Positions 54,447-63,505 of a stretch of DNA of 64,000 nt are shown piece after piece. A program made the position numbers and the translations under genes. The notes beneath the pieces were generated by a model. It searched no databases, was not told the DNA's origin, and saw only the letters and a list, made by a program, of their open reading frames with translations. How positions within the stretch are numbered: position 1 is the first letter of the stretch; each line of letters opens with the position of its first letter. The stretch lies in contig CABIIJ010000058.1 of assembly GCA_902175065.1 (NCBI GenBank), positions 1 to 64,000 of the forward strand, read 5' to 3'. The DNA comes from an uncultured Comamonas sp. Its GTDB lineage: Bacteria; Pseudomonadota; Gammaproteobacteria; Burkholderiales; Burkholderiaceae_C.

Positions 54447-54450
54447 GCGC

Positions 54451-55074
54451 ATGAACGCTGTGCGCAAATGGCTGCTCACCGGCCTGCTGGTCATCGTGCC
54501 GGGGGTGATTACGGTCTGGGTGCTGCACTGGATCGTCAGCACCCTCGACCAGACCCTGGCCATCCTGCCCGAAGCCTGGCACCCCGACCGGCTGCTGGGG
54601 GTGCACATCCCCGGCTTCGGCGTGCTGCTGACCCTGGCCATCCTGCTGTCCGTGGGGGCCGTGGCCAGCAATTTCGTGGGGCGCAAGCTGGTATCCTGGG
54701 GCGACGCCGTCATCAGTCGCATCCCGGTGGTGCGTTCGATCTACTCCAGCGTCAAGCAGGTTTCGGACACCGTTTTCTCCGACAGCGGCAATGCCTTCCG
54801 TACCGCCGTGCTGGTGCAGTGGCCGCGCGAAGGGGTGTGGACGGTGGCGTTCATCACCGGCTCGCCCGCGCTGGAGATCGCCCGCTATCTGCGGGACGAT
54901 TACGTCAGCGTCTTCGTGCCCACCACGCCCAACCCGACCGGGGGTTATTTCGTGCTGATGCGCAAGTCCGATTGCGTGGAGCTGGAGATGAGCGTGGATG
55001 CCGCGCTCAAATACATCGTGTCCATGGGGGTGGTGGCACCGCCCGCACCCGCCCTGGACGATCAGGAACGTTAA
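54451..55074 (+). CDS. DUF502 membrane protein
   Basis: The protein has 207 residues. Two membrane helices lie near the N-terminus ([20 protein letters not shown] and [17 protein letters not shown]). The DUF502 segment [20 protein letters not shown] follows, then [20 protein letters not shown]. Homologues in plants (LIKE COV proteins) affect membrane trafficking; the bacterial role is unknown. It starts 4 bases after fmdB and 40 bases before aspS. Confidence 0.88.
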   Translation: MNAVRKWLLTGLLVIVPGVITVWVLHWIVSTLDQTLAILPEAWHPDRLLGVHIPGFGVLLTLAILLSVGAVASNFVGRKLVSWGDAVISRIPVVRSIYSSVKQVSDTVFSDSGNAFRTAVLVQWPREGVWTVAFITGSPALEIARYLRDDYVSVFVPTTPNPTGGYFVLMRKSDCVELEMSVDAALKYIVSMGVVAPPAPALDDQER

Positions 55075-55114
55075 TTTTTTGCAACCGCATCCATCGATGC
55101 AGGAAGACACGACC

Positions 55115-56917
55115 ATGGCCATGCGCTCTGAATATTGCGGTCTTGTGACCGAAGCCCTGATGGGCCAAACCATCACCCTGTGCGGCTGGGTGAATCGCCG
55201 CCGCGACCATGGTGGCGTGATCTTCATCGACCTGCGTGACCGCGAAGGCTATGTGCAGGTGGTCTGCGACCCCGACCGCCCCGAGATGTTCAAGGTGGCC
55301 GAGGACATCCGCAACGAGTTCTGCATCCAGATCACCGGCCTGGTGCGTGCCCGCCCGGCCGGCACGACCAACGACAAGCTCAAGAGCGGCCAGATCGAGG
55401 TGCTGTGCCACGCACTGACGGTGCTCAACGCCTCGGTCACGCCACCCTTCCAGCTCGACGACGAGAACCTGTCGGAAAACGTGCGCCTGACGCACCGCGT
55501 GATGGACCTGCGCCGCCCGGCCATGCAGCGCAACCTGATGCTGCGCTACAAGACCGCCATCCAGGTGCGCAACTTCCTCGACAAGGAAGGCTTCATCGAC
55601 ATCGAAACGCCCATGCTGGGCAAGTCCACCCCCGAGGGCGCCCGCGACTACCTGGTACCCAGCCGCGTGCATGACGGCCAGTTCTTCGCCCTGCCGCAAT
55701 CGCCCCAGCTCTACAAGCAGATGCTGATGGTGGCCGGCTACGACCGCTACTACCAGATTACCAAGTGCTTCCGCGACGAAGACCTGCGGGCCGACCGCCA
55801 GCCCGAGTTCACGCAGATCGACTGCGAAACCTCGTTCCTGGGCGAGGAGGAAATCCGCGCCCTCTTCCAGCGCATGATCAAGGACGTGTTCCAGCAGCAG
55901 TTGAACGTCGATCTGGGCGACTTCCCCGTCATGCCCTACCAGGAGGCCATGGCCCGCTTCGGCTCGGACAAGCCCGACCTGCGCGTGAAACTCGAATTCA
56001 CCGAACTGACCGACGTGATGGCCGACGTGGACTTCAAGGTGTTCTCCACCCCCGCCACCACCAAGGGCGGCCGCGTGGTGGCCCTGCGCGTGCCGGGCGG
56101 TGCGCAAATTTCGCGCGGCGAGATCGACGGCTACACCGAGTTCGTGAAAATCTACGGCGCCAAGGGCCTGGCCTGGATCAAGGTCAACGAAGCAGCCAAG
56201 GGCCGCGACGGCCTGCAATCGCCCATCGTGAAAAACCTGCACGACGCGGCCCTGGCGGAAATCCTGAAACGTACCAACGCGCAGGATGGCGACATCCTGT
56301 TCTTCGGCGCGGACAAGGCCAAGGTGGTGAACGACGCCATCGGCGCCCTGCGCCTGAAAATCGGCCACAGCGACTTTGCCAGGCAAACCGGCCTGTTCGA
56401 AGACCGCTGGGCGCCGCTGTGGGTGGTGGACTTCCCGATGTTCGAGCATGACGAGGAAGACAACCGCTGGGTCGCCGTGCACCACCCCTTCACCAGCCCG
56501 AAGGACGGTCACGAGGATTTGATGGACACCGACCCCGGCGCCTGCATCGCCAAGGCCTACGACATGGTGCTGAACGGCTGGGAGCTGGGCGGCGGCTCGG
56601 TGCGCATCCACCGCGCCGACGTGCAGGCCAAGGTGTTTGCCGCGCTGAACATCGGCCCCGAAGACCAGCGTGCCAAGTTCGGCTATCTGCTCGATGCCCT
56701 GCAATACGGTGCGCCCCCGCATGGCGGTCTGGCCTTTGGCCTGGATCGCCTCATCACGCTGATGACCGGCGCGGAATCCATCCGCGACGTGATCGCCTTC
56801 CCCAAGACCCAGCGGGCGCAAGACCTGCTGACCCAGGCGCCCTCGCCCGTCGATGAGAAGCAGCTGCGCGAGCTGCACATCCGCCTGCGCAACACGATTG
56901 CCGCCCAGCAAGGCTAA
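55115..56917 (+). CDS. aspS: Aspartyl-tRNA synthetase
   Basis: This class II aminoacyl-tRNA synthetase has 600 residues, the bacterial length. The N-terminal OB-fold anticodon domain includes [20 protein letters not shown]. Motif 2 is [20 protein letters not shown], preceded by [12 protein letters not shown]. Motif 3 is [16 protein letters not shown]. The bacterial GAD insertion lies at about 285-420. The ATG at 55115 ([13 protein letters not shown]) follows AGGAAG; the upstream ATG at 55097 is less likely. Transcription ends at the palindrome directly downstream. Confidence 0.97.
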   Translation: MAMRSEYCGLVTEALMGQTITLCGWVNRRRDHGGVIFIDLRDREGYVQVVCDPDRPEMFKVAEDIRNEFCIQITGLVRARPAGTTNDKLKSGQIEVLCHALTVLNASVTPPFQLDDENLSENVRLTHRVMDLRRPAMQRNLMLRYKTAIQVRNFLDKEGFIDIETPMLGKSTPEGARDYLVPSRVHDGQFFALPQSPQLYKQMLMVAGYDRYYQITKCFRDEDLRADRQPEFTQIDCETSFLGEEEIRALFQRMIKDVFQQQLNVDLGDFPVMPYQEAMARFGSDKPDLRVKLEFTELTDVMADVDFKVFSTPATTKGGRVVALRVPGGAQISRGEIDGYTEFVKIYGAKGLAWIKVNEAAKGRDGLQSPIVKNLHDAALAEILKRTNAQDGDILFFGADKAKVVNDAIGALRLKIGHSDFARQTGLFEDRWAPLWVVDFPMFEHDEEDNRWVAVHHPFTSPKDGHEDLMDTDPGACIAKAYDMVLNGWELGGGSVRIHRADVQAKVFAALNIGPEDQRAKFGYLLDALQYGAPPHGGLAFGLDRLITLMTGAESIRDVIAFPKTQRAQDLLTQAPSPVDEKQLRELHIRLRNTIAAQQG

Positions 56918-56921
56918 AACC

Positions 56922-57020
56922 CAATAAAAAGGAGCTGCTACCGCTCTGTATAAAAGGATTTCACACTGTTTTGAATGTGAAATCCTTTTGTATGAAGCGG
57001 TAGCAGCTCCTTTTTTTATT
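56922..57020. repeat. Type I long intergenic palindrome, copy F (bidirectional terminator)
   Basis: This is the most regular copy. AATAAAAAGGAGCTGCTACC on the left pairs with GGTAGCAGCTCCTTTTTTTA on the right. The inner arms GGATTTCACA and TGTGAAATCC are also perfect. It fills almost the whole space between the aspS stop and the fbpC-like stop, two convergent genes, so it is very likely a bidirectional terminator. Confidence 0.92.
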
Positions 57021-57023
57021 CGT

Positions 57024-57749
57024 TTACTGAACGGCTGGCGCCACCCCTGCGGTCAGCCGCTGCCGAAAGTCTTCCGGCTGGTCCCAATACTGCAACTGCC
57101 CGCCGGAAAGGCTGCCGATGCGGTCGGCAATCGCCAGGGCTTCGGCCTGGTTGTGCGTGACCAGGATGGCCGTGTGGCCGGTGGCCTGGAGAATGCCGCG
57201 CACCTCCTGCGCCAGATGTTCGCGGGTGTTGGTGTCCAGGTTGGAGAACGGCTCGTCGAGCAGCAACAGCTCGGGCGCCGGTGCCAGGGCGCGGGCCAGC
57301 GCCACGCGCTGCTGCTGGCCGCCGGAGAGTTCGTGCGGATAGCTGTCTTTGGCATGGGCCAGGCCGACCAGCTCCAGCAGTTCGGCCACGCGGGCCTCGC
57401 GCTCCTGCGCCCGGGCGCGGCGCAGGCCGAAGCCGACGTTGCGGGCCACGCTCATGTGCGGAAACAGGGCGTAGTCCTGGAACATCATGCCCACGCGGCG
57501 CAGCTCCGGGGCCACCTGCTGCTGTGGCAAGGACAGCACCCGCCCCTCCAGCAGAATGCGCCCGCCACGCACCGGCTCGAACCCGGCAATGGCCCGCAGC
57601 ACGGTGGACTTGCCGCAGCCCGAAGCGCCCAGCAGGCAGCCGATCTGCCCGCGTTCGAGTTGCAGGTTCAAATCCGGGATGACGGTGTGCAGGCCCCGCG
57701 CGGTGTCGTAGGCCAGGTGCAGGTGTTCAAGCGCAAGCAAAGTGGGCAT
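57024..57749 (-). CDS. Ferric-iron ABC transporter, ATP-binding protein (FbpC-like)
   Basis: The protein has 241 residues. Walker A is LGASGCGKST, the signature is LSGGQQQRVALARAL and Walker B is ELLLLDEPFSNLD. It lacks the longer C-terminal regulatory domain of typical FbpC/PotA (about 350 residues), so it is a short version. It energises the permease encoded just upstream. The ATG at 57749 begins MPTLLALEHLHLAYD; the longer open frame overlaps the permease in another frame. Confidence 0.87.
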   Translation of the reverse strand: MPTLLALEHLHLAYDTARGLHTVIPDLNLQLERGQIGCLLGASGCGKSTVLRAIAGFEPVRGGRILLEGRVLSLPQQQVAPELRRVGMMFQDYALFPHMSVARNVGFGLRRARAQEREARVAELLELVGLAHAKDSYPHELSGGQQQRVALARALAPAPELLLLDEPFSNLDTNTREHLAQEVRGILQATGHTAILVTHNQAEALAIADRIGSLSGGQLQYWDQPEDFRQRLTAGVAPAVQ

Positions 57750-57777
57750 GGCAAATGGACAAATGGATGGGCAAAGG

Positions 57778-59427
57778 CTAGTGGTGGCGCTGGGACGCCG
57801 GGTATCCCTGGGTACGGGCCAGCAGCACCACGGGCAGCAGTCCGGCCAGCACGATGGCCAGCGCCGCCACGGCGCCTTCTTCGTAGGTGCCACGGGCCGC
57901 TTCGGCATACAGCCAGGTGGCCAGGGTATCGAAGTTCAGCGGGCGCAGCAGCAGGGTGGCGGGCAGCTCTTTCATGGTATCCACGAACACCAGCAGGGCG
58001 CTGGCGGCCAGGGCAGGCTTGAGCAGCGGCAGGTGGACGCGCCACAGCGTGCGCCCGGAGCTTTCGCCCAGCAGGCGGGACGCCTGCTCCAGCGAGGGCG
58101 GGATGCGTGTCAGCCCCGCCTCGATGCCGCCGGCGGGGATGGCCAGAAAGCGGATGGCATACGCCAGCACCAGCGCCGCACTGCTGCCCATGAGCAGCAG
58201 GCCGGAATGCTGCAACAGCTCGCCCAGCACCCGGTCGGCCCACAGCAGCGGGGTGAGCAGGCCGATGGCCAGCACCGTGCCCGGCACGGCATAGCCCAGG
58301 CTGGCCAGGCGCACGCAGGCGCGGGGCAGGAGTCGGCGCGTGCTCTCGCGCAGCGAGCGCCCGGCCCAGGCCAGCATCAGGCCACAGGCCACCGTCAGCA
58401 CCGTGGCGCTGGTCGCCACCAATACGGTATTGCCCAGCGCCTGGAGCAGGGCCGACGAGATGCTGCCCACCAGGTTCAGGCGCTTGACGGTTTCGCTGAC
58501 CAGATAGGCCGTCGGCAGGACAAAGCCCAGCACGACCGGCAAGCTCCCCAGCACCAGCGCCCCGGCAGCAGGCAGGCCGCGCAGGCGGTGGGCCTGCATG
58601 GGGCGCATCCGCTGGGTATTGGCAAAGCGCTGGCGGCGCCGGCCATGGCGCTCCAGCAGGATCAGCCCCAATACCAGGGCCAGCATGGCCAGCGCAATCT
58701 GTGCCGCCGCCCCCAGGTCGGAACGGGTCGCCCAGGTGGTGTAGATGGATACCGTGAGCGTCTGCACGCCCAGGAATTCAGAGGCACCGATGTCGTTGAG
58801 CGTCTCCAGCAGCGCCAGGCTCATGCCCACGGCAATGGCCGGGCGGGCCAGGGGCAGCGCCACCTCGCGGAACACCTGGCTGCGGCTGGCGCCCAGGGTG
58901 CGTGCCGCTTCGAGCAGGCTGGCCGCCTGAGTCAGGAACATGGCCCGGGTGGTCAGGTAGACGTAGGGGTAGAGCACGAAGCCCAGCACGAAAACGGCCC
59001 CTTGCAGCGAGCGCAGGTCGGGCAGGCGGAACTGGCGCGGGCTGTCGTAGCCCAGCAGCGTGCGCAGGGCCGTTTGAATCGGGCCGATGGGGTGCAGCAG
59101 ATCCAGGTAGGCAAAGGCCACGATGTACGTGGGCACGGCCAGCGGCAGCAGCAGCGCCCACGCCAGAACGCCGCGCCCGGGAAAGTCGTAGGCCGTGACC
59201 AGCCAGGCACTGCCCGTGCCCAGCACGGCGCACACCAGCCCGACGCCGAGCAGCAGCAGCACGGTATTCCACAGCGCCTGCGGCAGCACGAACCGGGCCA
59301 GATGCGCCCAGTGCGCCACGTCGGCCATCCAGGCGTGCCAGGCCAGCACCACCACCGGCAGCACGACCAGCGCCGCCACGACGATCGCGCCGCCCAGCGC
59401 CAGACGGCCCCGGCCAGCGTCCCTCAT
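57778..59427 (-). CDS. Ferric-iron ABC transporter, fused permease (FbpB-like)
   Basis: The protein has 549 residues and about 12 membrane helices in two repeats. Each repeat has an EAA-type loop (EAARTLGASRSQVFREVALP and ASRLLGESSGRTLWRVHLPL). Such internal duplication is typical of FbpB/SfuB. The ATG at 59427 has AGG nearby; an in-frame ATG at 59439 is possible. It lies 36 bases after the binding-protein gene. Confidence 0.88.
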   Translation of the reverse strand: MRDAGRGRLALGGAIVVAALVVLPVVVLAWHAWMADVAHWAHLARFVLPQALWNTVLLLLGVGLVCAVLGTGSAWLVTAYDFPGRGVLAWALLLPLAVPTYIVAFAYLDLLHPIGPIQTALRTLLGYDSPRQFRLPDLRSLQGAVFVLGFVLYPYVYLTTRAMFLTQAASLLEAARTLGASRSQVFREVALPLARPAIAVGMSLALLETLNDIGASEFLGVQTLTVSIYTTWATRSDLGAAAQIALAMLALVLGLILLERHGRRRQRFANTQRMRPMQAHRLRGLPAAGALVLGSLPVVLGFVLPTAYLVSETVKRLNLVGSISSALLQALGNTVLVATSATVLTVACGLMLAWAGRSLRESTRRLLPRACVRLASLGYAVPGTVLAIGLLTPLLWADRVLGELLQHSGLLLMGSSAALVLAYAIRFLAIPAGGIEAGLTRIPPSLEQASRLLGESSGRTLWRVHLPLLKPALAASALLVFVDTMKELPATLLLRPLNFDTLATWLYAEAARGTYEEGAVAALAIVLAGLLPVVLLARTQGYPASQRHH

Positions 59428-59463
59428 GCGCACCTGCATACAGCCCGGCGCCAGTCGCTGCGA

Positions 59464-60507
59464 TCAGTGGTCAAAGCCAACCTTGTCCACCAGCTGGCTG
59501 GCCTGCTTGCGGTGCTTGGCGATCTCGGCCACGGGCAGGGAGTCGATCTGCAACGGCCCCATGGCGGCCATCACCGGGTCTTGCGGGACGTTGGCACGCA
59601 CCGGGTACTCGTAGTTGGCCCGGGCATACAGCACCTGGGCCGGTTCGGACACCAGGTACTCCAGCAGCTTGACGGCATTGCCCTTGTTGGGGGCGTGCTT
59701 GGCCACGGCCGCCCCGGAGACGTTCACGTGCGTGCCCCCGGTCTGGGCAAAGGTGGGGCGGATGGCCTGGATGCCGTCGCCCCATTTGCGGGCGTCGGTC
59801 CCGGCAGCGGCATTCTTCATGTGGCCGACGTAGTAGGCGTTGGCAATGCCGATGTCGCAGATGCCGCCCAGGATGTCCCGCGCCACGTCGCGGTCGCCAC
59901 CGGCAGCCTTGCGGGCCAGATTGGCCTTGACGCCGCGCAGCCACTGCTCGGTCTGCGCTTCGCCACGGTGGGCAATCATGGCCGCCACCAACGCCGTGTT
60001 GTAAGGGTGCTGGCCGGAGCGAATACACACTTTGCCCTTCCACTCGGGGGCAGCCAGATCCTCGTAGGTGAAGCGGGTCAGCGACAGGTCTTTTTCCACA
60101 TACAGCACCCGGTCACGCAGCGACAGGGCAAACCACTGCCCCTGGGCATCACGCAAGTGCGCAGGCACCACCGCTTCCAGAGTGGCCGACTGCACCGGCT
60201 GGGTGACGCCGCCATCCACCAGATCGATCAGATTGCCGATGTCCACCGTCATCAGCACATCGGCGGGAGAGCGGGCGCCCTCGGCCTTGACCCGCTCCAG
60301 CAGACCGTCCTTGACGAATACGGTATTGACCTGGATGCTGCCCTGGTGCGCCTGCGTGAAGGCATCGAGCAGCGGCTGGATCAACGCAGGCTCGCGCGTG
60401 GTGTACAGATTGACTTCCTCGGCAGCGCTGGCAGCAGTACCAGCCAAAGCGGCAAAAGCGGTACACACCGCCAGACGGGCAAATGAACGAAGGGACACGG
60501 GTTTCAT
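59464..60507 (-). CDS. Ferric-iron ABC transporter, periplasmic binding protein (FbpA-like)
   Basis: The protein has 347 residues. The signal peptide is MKPVSLRSFARLAVCTAFAA and ends near ASA. The mature start EEVNLYTTREPALIQPLLDA is the FbpA/FutA type. The segment CDIGIANAYYVGHMKNA, with the Tyr-Tyr pair that ligates iron in this family, is present. It captures Fe3+ in the periplasm and passes it to the permease. Iron regulation by Fur is likely, but only a weak palindrome is visible upstream. Confidence 0.92.
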   Translation of the reverse strand: MKPVSLRSFARLAVCTAFAALAGTAASAAEEVNLYTTREPALIQPLLDAFTQAHQGSIQVNTVFVKDGLLERVKAEGARSPADVLMTVDIGNLIDLVDGGVTQPVQSATLEAVVPAHLRDAQGQWFALSLRDRVLYVEKDLSLTRFTYEDLAAPEWKGKVCIRSGQHPYNTALVAAMIAHRGEAQTEQWLRGVKANLARKAAGGDRDVARDILGGICDIGIANAYYVGHMKNAAAGTDARKWGDGIQAIRPTFAQTGGTHVNVSGAAVAKHAPNKGNAVKLLEYLVSEPAQVLYARANYEYPVRANVPQDPVMAAMGPLQIDSLPVAEIAKHRKQASQLVDKVGFDH

Positions 60508-60604
60508 AAGCAAGGCATCCTACAGGCAAGGAAGAAGGAAAAAAGGGAAGAAGGGCAGTGCCACGGCCATGGCGCCCGAACTGGCATAAGTGGGTGATTA
60601 TGAA

Positions 60605-60619
60605 GCAAGATGTATTTGC
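60605..60619. promoter_or_regulatory. Weak 15-bp palindrome upstream of fbpA, possible Fur-type site
   Basis: GCAAGATGTATTTGC has 7-1-7 symmetry with five matches out of seven per half. It lies about 98 bases upstream of fbpA in the divergent space. It resembles a Fur box only loosely, so this call is speculative. Confidence 0.25.
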
Positions 60620-60796
60620 ATTCGCCATCTCAACGAATCTCGCGCCAGGGCACAAAACAGACAAAGTGCCCTTTCCGGCACCGGCCTGCTCTTGAATCTG
60701 CACGCCGATGCGACATATGCTCCAGCAGAGAACTGTGCTGCAGGCCCTGCCCCTTTGCCGACCGTCGCCCATGCAGACCACCAGGATTTTTCGACC

Positions 60797-61570
60797 ATGA
60801 CCGTCCCCCCCCTTTCCCATCGAGAGCCGCCCGCACCGCAACTCCTGCGCGTGGCCACCTACAACATCCACAAGGGCGTGCAGGGCCTGGGGCCGACCCG
60901 CCGGCTGGAAATCCACAACCTGGGGCTGGCCGTGGAGCAGATGGATGCCGACATCGTCTGCCTGCAGGAAGTGCGCAAGATGAACCGGCGCGAAGCCGAG
61001 TACTTTCGCCGCTGGCCCGACGTACCGCAGGCCGATTTCCTGGCCCCCGAGGGCTACCGCGCCGTTTACCAGACCAACGCCTACACCCGCCACGGCGAGC
61101 ATGGCAATGCACTGCTCACGCGCTGGCCCGTCATCACCCACCAGCACGAGGACATCTCCGACCACCGCTTCGAGCAGCGCGGCCTGCTGCACGTGGAGGT
61201 CATGTTCCAGGGCCACCCGGTACACGCCATCGTCGTCCACCTGGGGCTGATTCCGGGCAGCCGGGTGCGCCAGATCCAGCAACTGCAACGCTTCATCGAG
61301 CGGGAAATCCCCCCCGGCGCCCCCCTGGTCGTGGCCGGCGACTTCAACGACTGGGGCAGCCAGCTCAAACGGATGCTGGCCGGTTACGGCCTGTACGAGT
61401 TCGATGACCAGGACATGAACTCCCTGACCTACCCGGCCCGCCTGCCCCTGGCGCAACTCGACCACGTGTACGTGCGCGGCCTCACCCCCCTGGGGCTGCA
61501 CGTGCCGCAAGGGCGCATCTGGTGGCGCATGTCCGACCACCTGCCCTTGATTGCAGAATTTCGGTTTTAA
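60797..61570 (+). CDS. Endonuclease/exonuclease/phosphatase family protein
   Basis: The protein has 257 residues. RVATYNIHKGVQGLGPTRRL is the start of the EEP fold. DIVCLQEVRKMNRREAEYF holds the metal-binding Glu, LVVAGDFNDWG the Asp/Asn motif, and MSDHLPLIAEF the terminal Asp-His pair. Substrates in this family range from DNA to phospholipids and cardiolipin; the precise one is unknown. The ATG at 60797 is preferred; the open frame to 60590 is not supported. Confidence 0.88.
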   Translation: MTVPPLSHREPPAPQLLRVATYNIHKGVQGLGPTRRLEIHNLGLAVEQMDADIVCLQEVRKMNRREAEYFRRWPDVPQADFLAPEGYRAVYQTNAYTRHGEHGNALLTRWPVITHQHEDISDHRFEQRGLLHVEVMFQGHPVHAIVVHLGLIPGSRVRQIQQLQRFIEREIPPGAPLVVAGDFNDWGSQLKRMLAGYGLYEFDDQDMNSLTYPARLPLAQLDHVYVRGLTPLGLHVPQGRIWWRMSDHLPLIAEFRF

Positions 61571-61591
61571 GCCTTTGATGCTATTTTTTAT

Positions 61592-61642
61592 GAAGCTACT
61601 GGCGCTTGCTGCAAGGGCGCAAAAGCCCCATTTCCTTTAAAA
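61592..61642 (+). repeat. Short intergenic repeat, type II, upstream of folE
   Basis: AGCTACTGGCGCTTGCTGC, then GGGCGCAAAAGCCCC, then a CTTTAAAAC end. The order of motifs matches the element upstream of miaB at 541-590. It ends 5 bases before the chosen folE start, so it sits in the leader. Confidence 0.5.
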
Positions 61643-61647
61643 CAAAA

Positions 61648-62415
61648 ATGACAACAATCGCTGCTACCATGGCAACCATGTTTACCGATCTGGCCTCCAC
61701 GTCCGCCACCGCTCCGGCAGCCACGCCCGAAGGTGCCCCCATTTCCACCGTCATCCGCCAGCGCCTGCAAAAGGCCGGTCAGCGCTTTCACGCCAACGAC
61801 AACATTGCCGACTTCATCGAGCCGGGCGAGCTGGCCCAGCTCCTGGACGAGGTGACGCACAAAATGCAGGGCGTCCTCGACAGCCTGATCATCGACACCG
61901 AGCACGACCACAACACCCGCGATACCGCGCGGCGCGTGGCCAAGATGTACGTCAAGGAAGTCTTCAAGGGCCGCTACGCCGAAGCACCGGTATTGACCGA
62001 ATTCCCCAACGCAGAGCACTTGAACGAGCTGATGATCGTCGGCCCCATCACCGTGCGCAGCGCCTGCAGCCACCACCTCTGTCCGGTGATCGGCAAGCTC
62101 TGGGTCGGCATCCTGCCCAACAAGCATTCCAACGTCATCGGCCTGTCGAAATACGCCCGCCTGGTCGATTGGGTCATGGGCCGCCCACAAATCCAGGAAG
62201 AAGCCATCGTGCAACTGGCCGACATCATCATGGAAAAAACCCGCCCCGACGGGCTGGCCGTGGTCATGGAATGCTCGCACTTCTGCATGTCCTGGCGCGG
62301 CGTGCGCGAGATGGACAGCAAGATGCTCAACTCCGTCATGCGCGGCGCTTTCCTGAAAGACCCCAACCTGCGGCGCGAATTTCTGTCGCTTATCCCTGGC
62401 CGCCAGAGCGGATAA
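61648..62415 (+). CDS. folE: GTP cyclohydrolase I
   Basis: FolE opens GTP to 7,8-dihydroneopterin triphosphate in folate synthesis. The protein has 255 residues from the ATG at 61648; in-frame ATGs at 61669 and 61678 are alternatives because the first 40 residues are variable. Zn-binding and catalytic motifs are VRSACSHHLCPVIGKLWVGI, IGLSKYARLVDWVMGRPQIQ and VVMECSHFCMSWRGV. The Cys and His ligands are present, so this is the zinc-dependent FolE type I. Confidence 0.95.
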   Translation: MTTIAATMATMFTDLASTSATAPAATPEGAPISTVIRQRLQKAGQRFHANDNIADFIEPGELAQLLDEVTHKMQGVLDSLIIDTEHDHNTRDTARRVAKMYVKEVFKGRYAEAPVLTEFPNAEHLNELMIVGPITVRSACSHHLCPVIGKLWVGILPNKHSNVIGLSKYARLVDWVMGRPQIQEEAIVQLADIIMEKTRPDGLAVVMECSHFCMSWRGVREMDSKMLNSVMRGAFLKDPNLRREFLSLIPGRQSG

Positions 62416-62428
62416 AGCGGGGACATCC

Positions 62429-62650
62429 ATGCCCGCCCGCTGGCTGCGCCGCATTCCCCTGCTCATGCTGTGCAGCGCCCCGCTGTGGGCCAGCGCCGCC
62501 CCGGCCAGCTGGTACTGGTGGCACAGCCGCCTGGACAACGACGTACGCGTCTGCGCCCAGTTCATGCCCGACCAGGGCTGGACACGCGGCAGCGGGCCGT
62601 TCAGCAACCCGCGCTGCGCCGCCGACCCGGCCGTAACGCCCCGGCGCTGA
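62429..62650 (+). CDS. Small exported hypothetical protein
   Basis: The predicted protein has 73 residues. An N-terminal signal peptide (RWLRRIPLLMLCSAPLWASA) ends near ASA, and the mature part has two cysteines (VRVCAQF and NPRCAAD) that could form a disulfide. AWYWWHS-like aromatics and a DQGW stretch follow the cleavage site. It begins 14 bases after folE. It is not recognised. The signal peptide and paired cysteines make it plausible, but it is short. Confidence 0.55.
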   Translation: MPARWLRRIPLLMLCSAPLWASAAPASWYWWHSRLDNDVRVCAQFMPDQGWTRGSGPFSNPRCAADPAVTPRR

Positions 62651-62674
62651 CCATCTCTTGCCCACATTCCGCCC

Positions 62675-63325
62675 ATGCCCACCCTGCAAACACTGACGGC
62701 GTTCTTCAGCCTCTGCGTGCTGCTGGCCCTCAGTCCCGGGCCGGACAACCTGTTCGTCCTCATGCAGTCGGCCCAGCGCGGCTGGCGCGTGGGGCTGGCC
62801 GTGGTCGTCGGCCTGTGCATCGGCATCCTGGGGCACACCGCCGCCGTAGCCCTGGGGCTGGCAGCGCTGGTGGCGGCATCGCCAACGGCCTTTACGGCGC
62901 TGAAACTGGCCGGGGCGGCCTACCTGCTGTACCTGGCCTGGGGGGCGCTGCGTGCCCCCGTGCAAGTCAGCGCCACGGCAACGGCGGCCCACACCGCGCC
63001 GCTGTCCTTGCGCCAAACCTTGCGCATGGTCGGGCGCGGCGTGGTGATGAACATCACCAACCCCAAGGTGTTGATCTTCTTCCTGGCCCTGCTGCCGCAG
63101 TTTGCCGATGCCGGACGCGGGAGCATCGCTCTGCAAATCGTGCTGCTGGGCAGCGTGTTCATGCTGGCCACGCTGCTGGTGTTCAGCGCCATCGCCCTGT
63201 TCAGCGGCTGGTTCGGCAGCCTGCTGCAAGGCTCGGCCCGGGCGCAGCGGCTGCTCAATCGCCTCGCCGGGCTGGTCTTTATCGGCCTGGCGCTGCGTCT
63301 GGCGACGCTGCAACGCGCCATGTAA
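62675..63325 (+). CDS. LysE/RhtB-family amino-acid exporter
   Basis: The protein has 216 residues with about six membrane helices. LALSPGPDNLFVLMQSAQRG is the LysE family signature near residue 18. AAYLLYLAWGALRAPVQ and NITNPKVLIFFLALLPQF are conserved further on. It exports amino acids or related metabolites; the substrate is not predictable. A terminator follows at once. Confidence 0.92.
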   Translation: MPTLQTLTAFFSLCVLLALSPGPDNLFVLMQSAQRGWRVGLAVVVGLCIGILGHTAAVALGLAALVAASPTAFTALKLAGAAYLLYLAWGALRAPVQVSATATAAHTAPLSLRQTLRMVGRGVVMNITNPKVLIFFLALLPQFADAGRGSIALQIVLLGSVFMLATLLVFSAIALFSGWFGSLLQGSARAQRLLNRLAGLVFIGLALRLATLQRAM

Positions 63326-63336
63326 AACCCAATGAA

Positions 63337-63366
63337 AAAACCCAAGGGCTTGCGCCCTTGGGTTTT
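63337..63366. terminator. Bidirectional rho-independent terminator
   Basis: CCCAAGGGC (63341-63349) pairs perfectly with GCCCTTGGG (63354-63362) around TTGC, flanked by AAAA and TTTT. It lies between lysE (plus) and tRNA-Pro (minus) and can stop both. Confidence 0.93.
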
Positions 63367-63373
63367 GGTGTCC

Positions 63374-63450
63374 TGGTCGGGGTGAGAGGATTCGAACCTC
63401 CGGCCTCTACGTCCCGAACGTAGCGCTCTACCAGGCTAAGCTACACCCCG
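63374..63450 (-). tRNA. tRNA-Pro (anticodon CGG)
   Basis: The minus strand folds into a complete 77-base cloverleaf. The acceptor stem is CGGGGTG with CACCCCG, the discriminator is A, and CCA is encoded. The anticodon stem CTACG/CGTAG encloses the loop TTCGGGA, so the anticodon is CGG and it reads CCG. The T arm GGAGGTTCGAATCCTC is normal. In a GC-rich genome CCG is a common codon. Confidence 0.97.
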
Positions 63451-63505
63451 TTTTTCAGCGTCATCCGCCAAAGCGTCGGATTTTAGCGCGAAAGCGCGGC
63501 GTATT

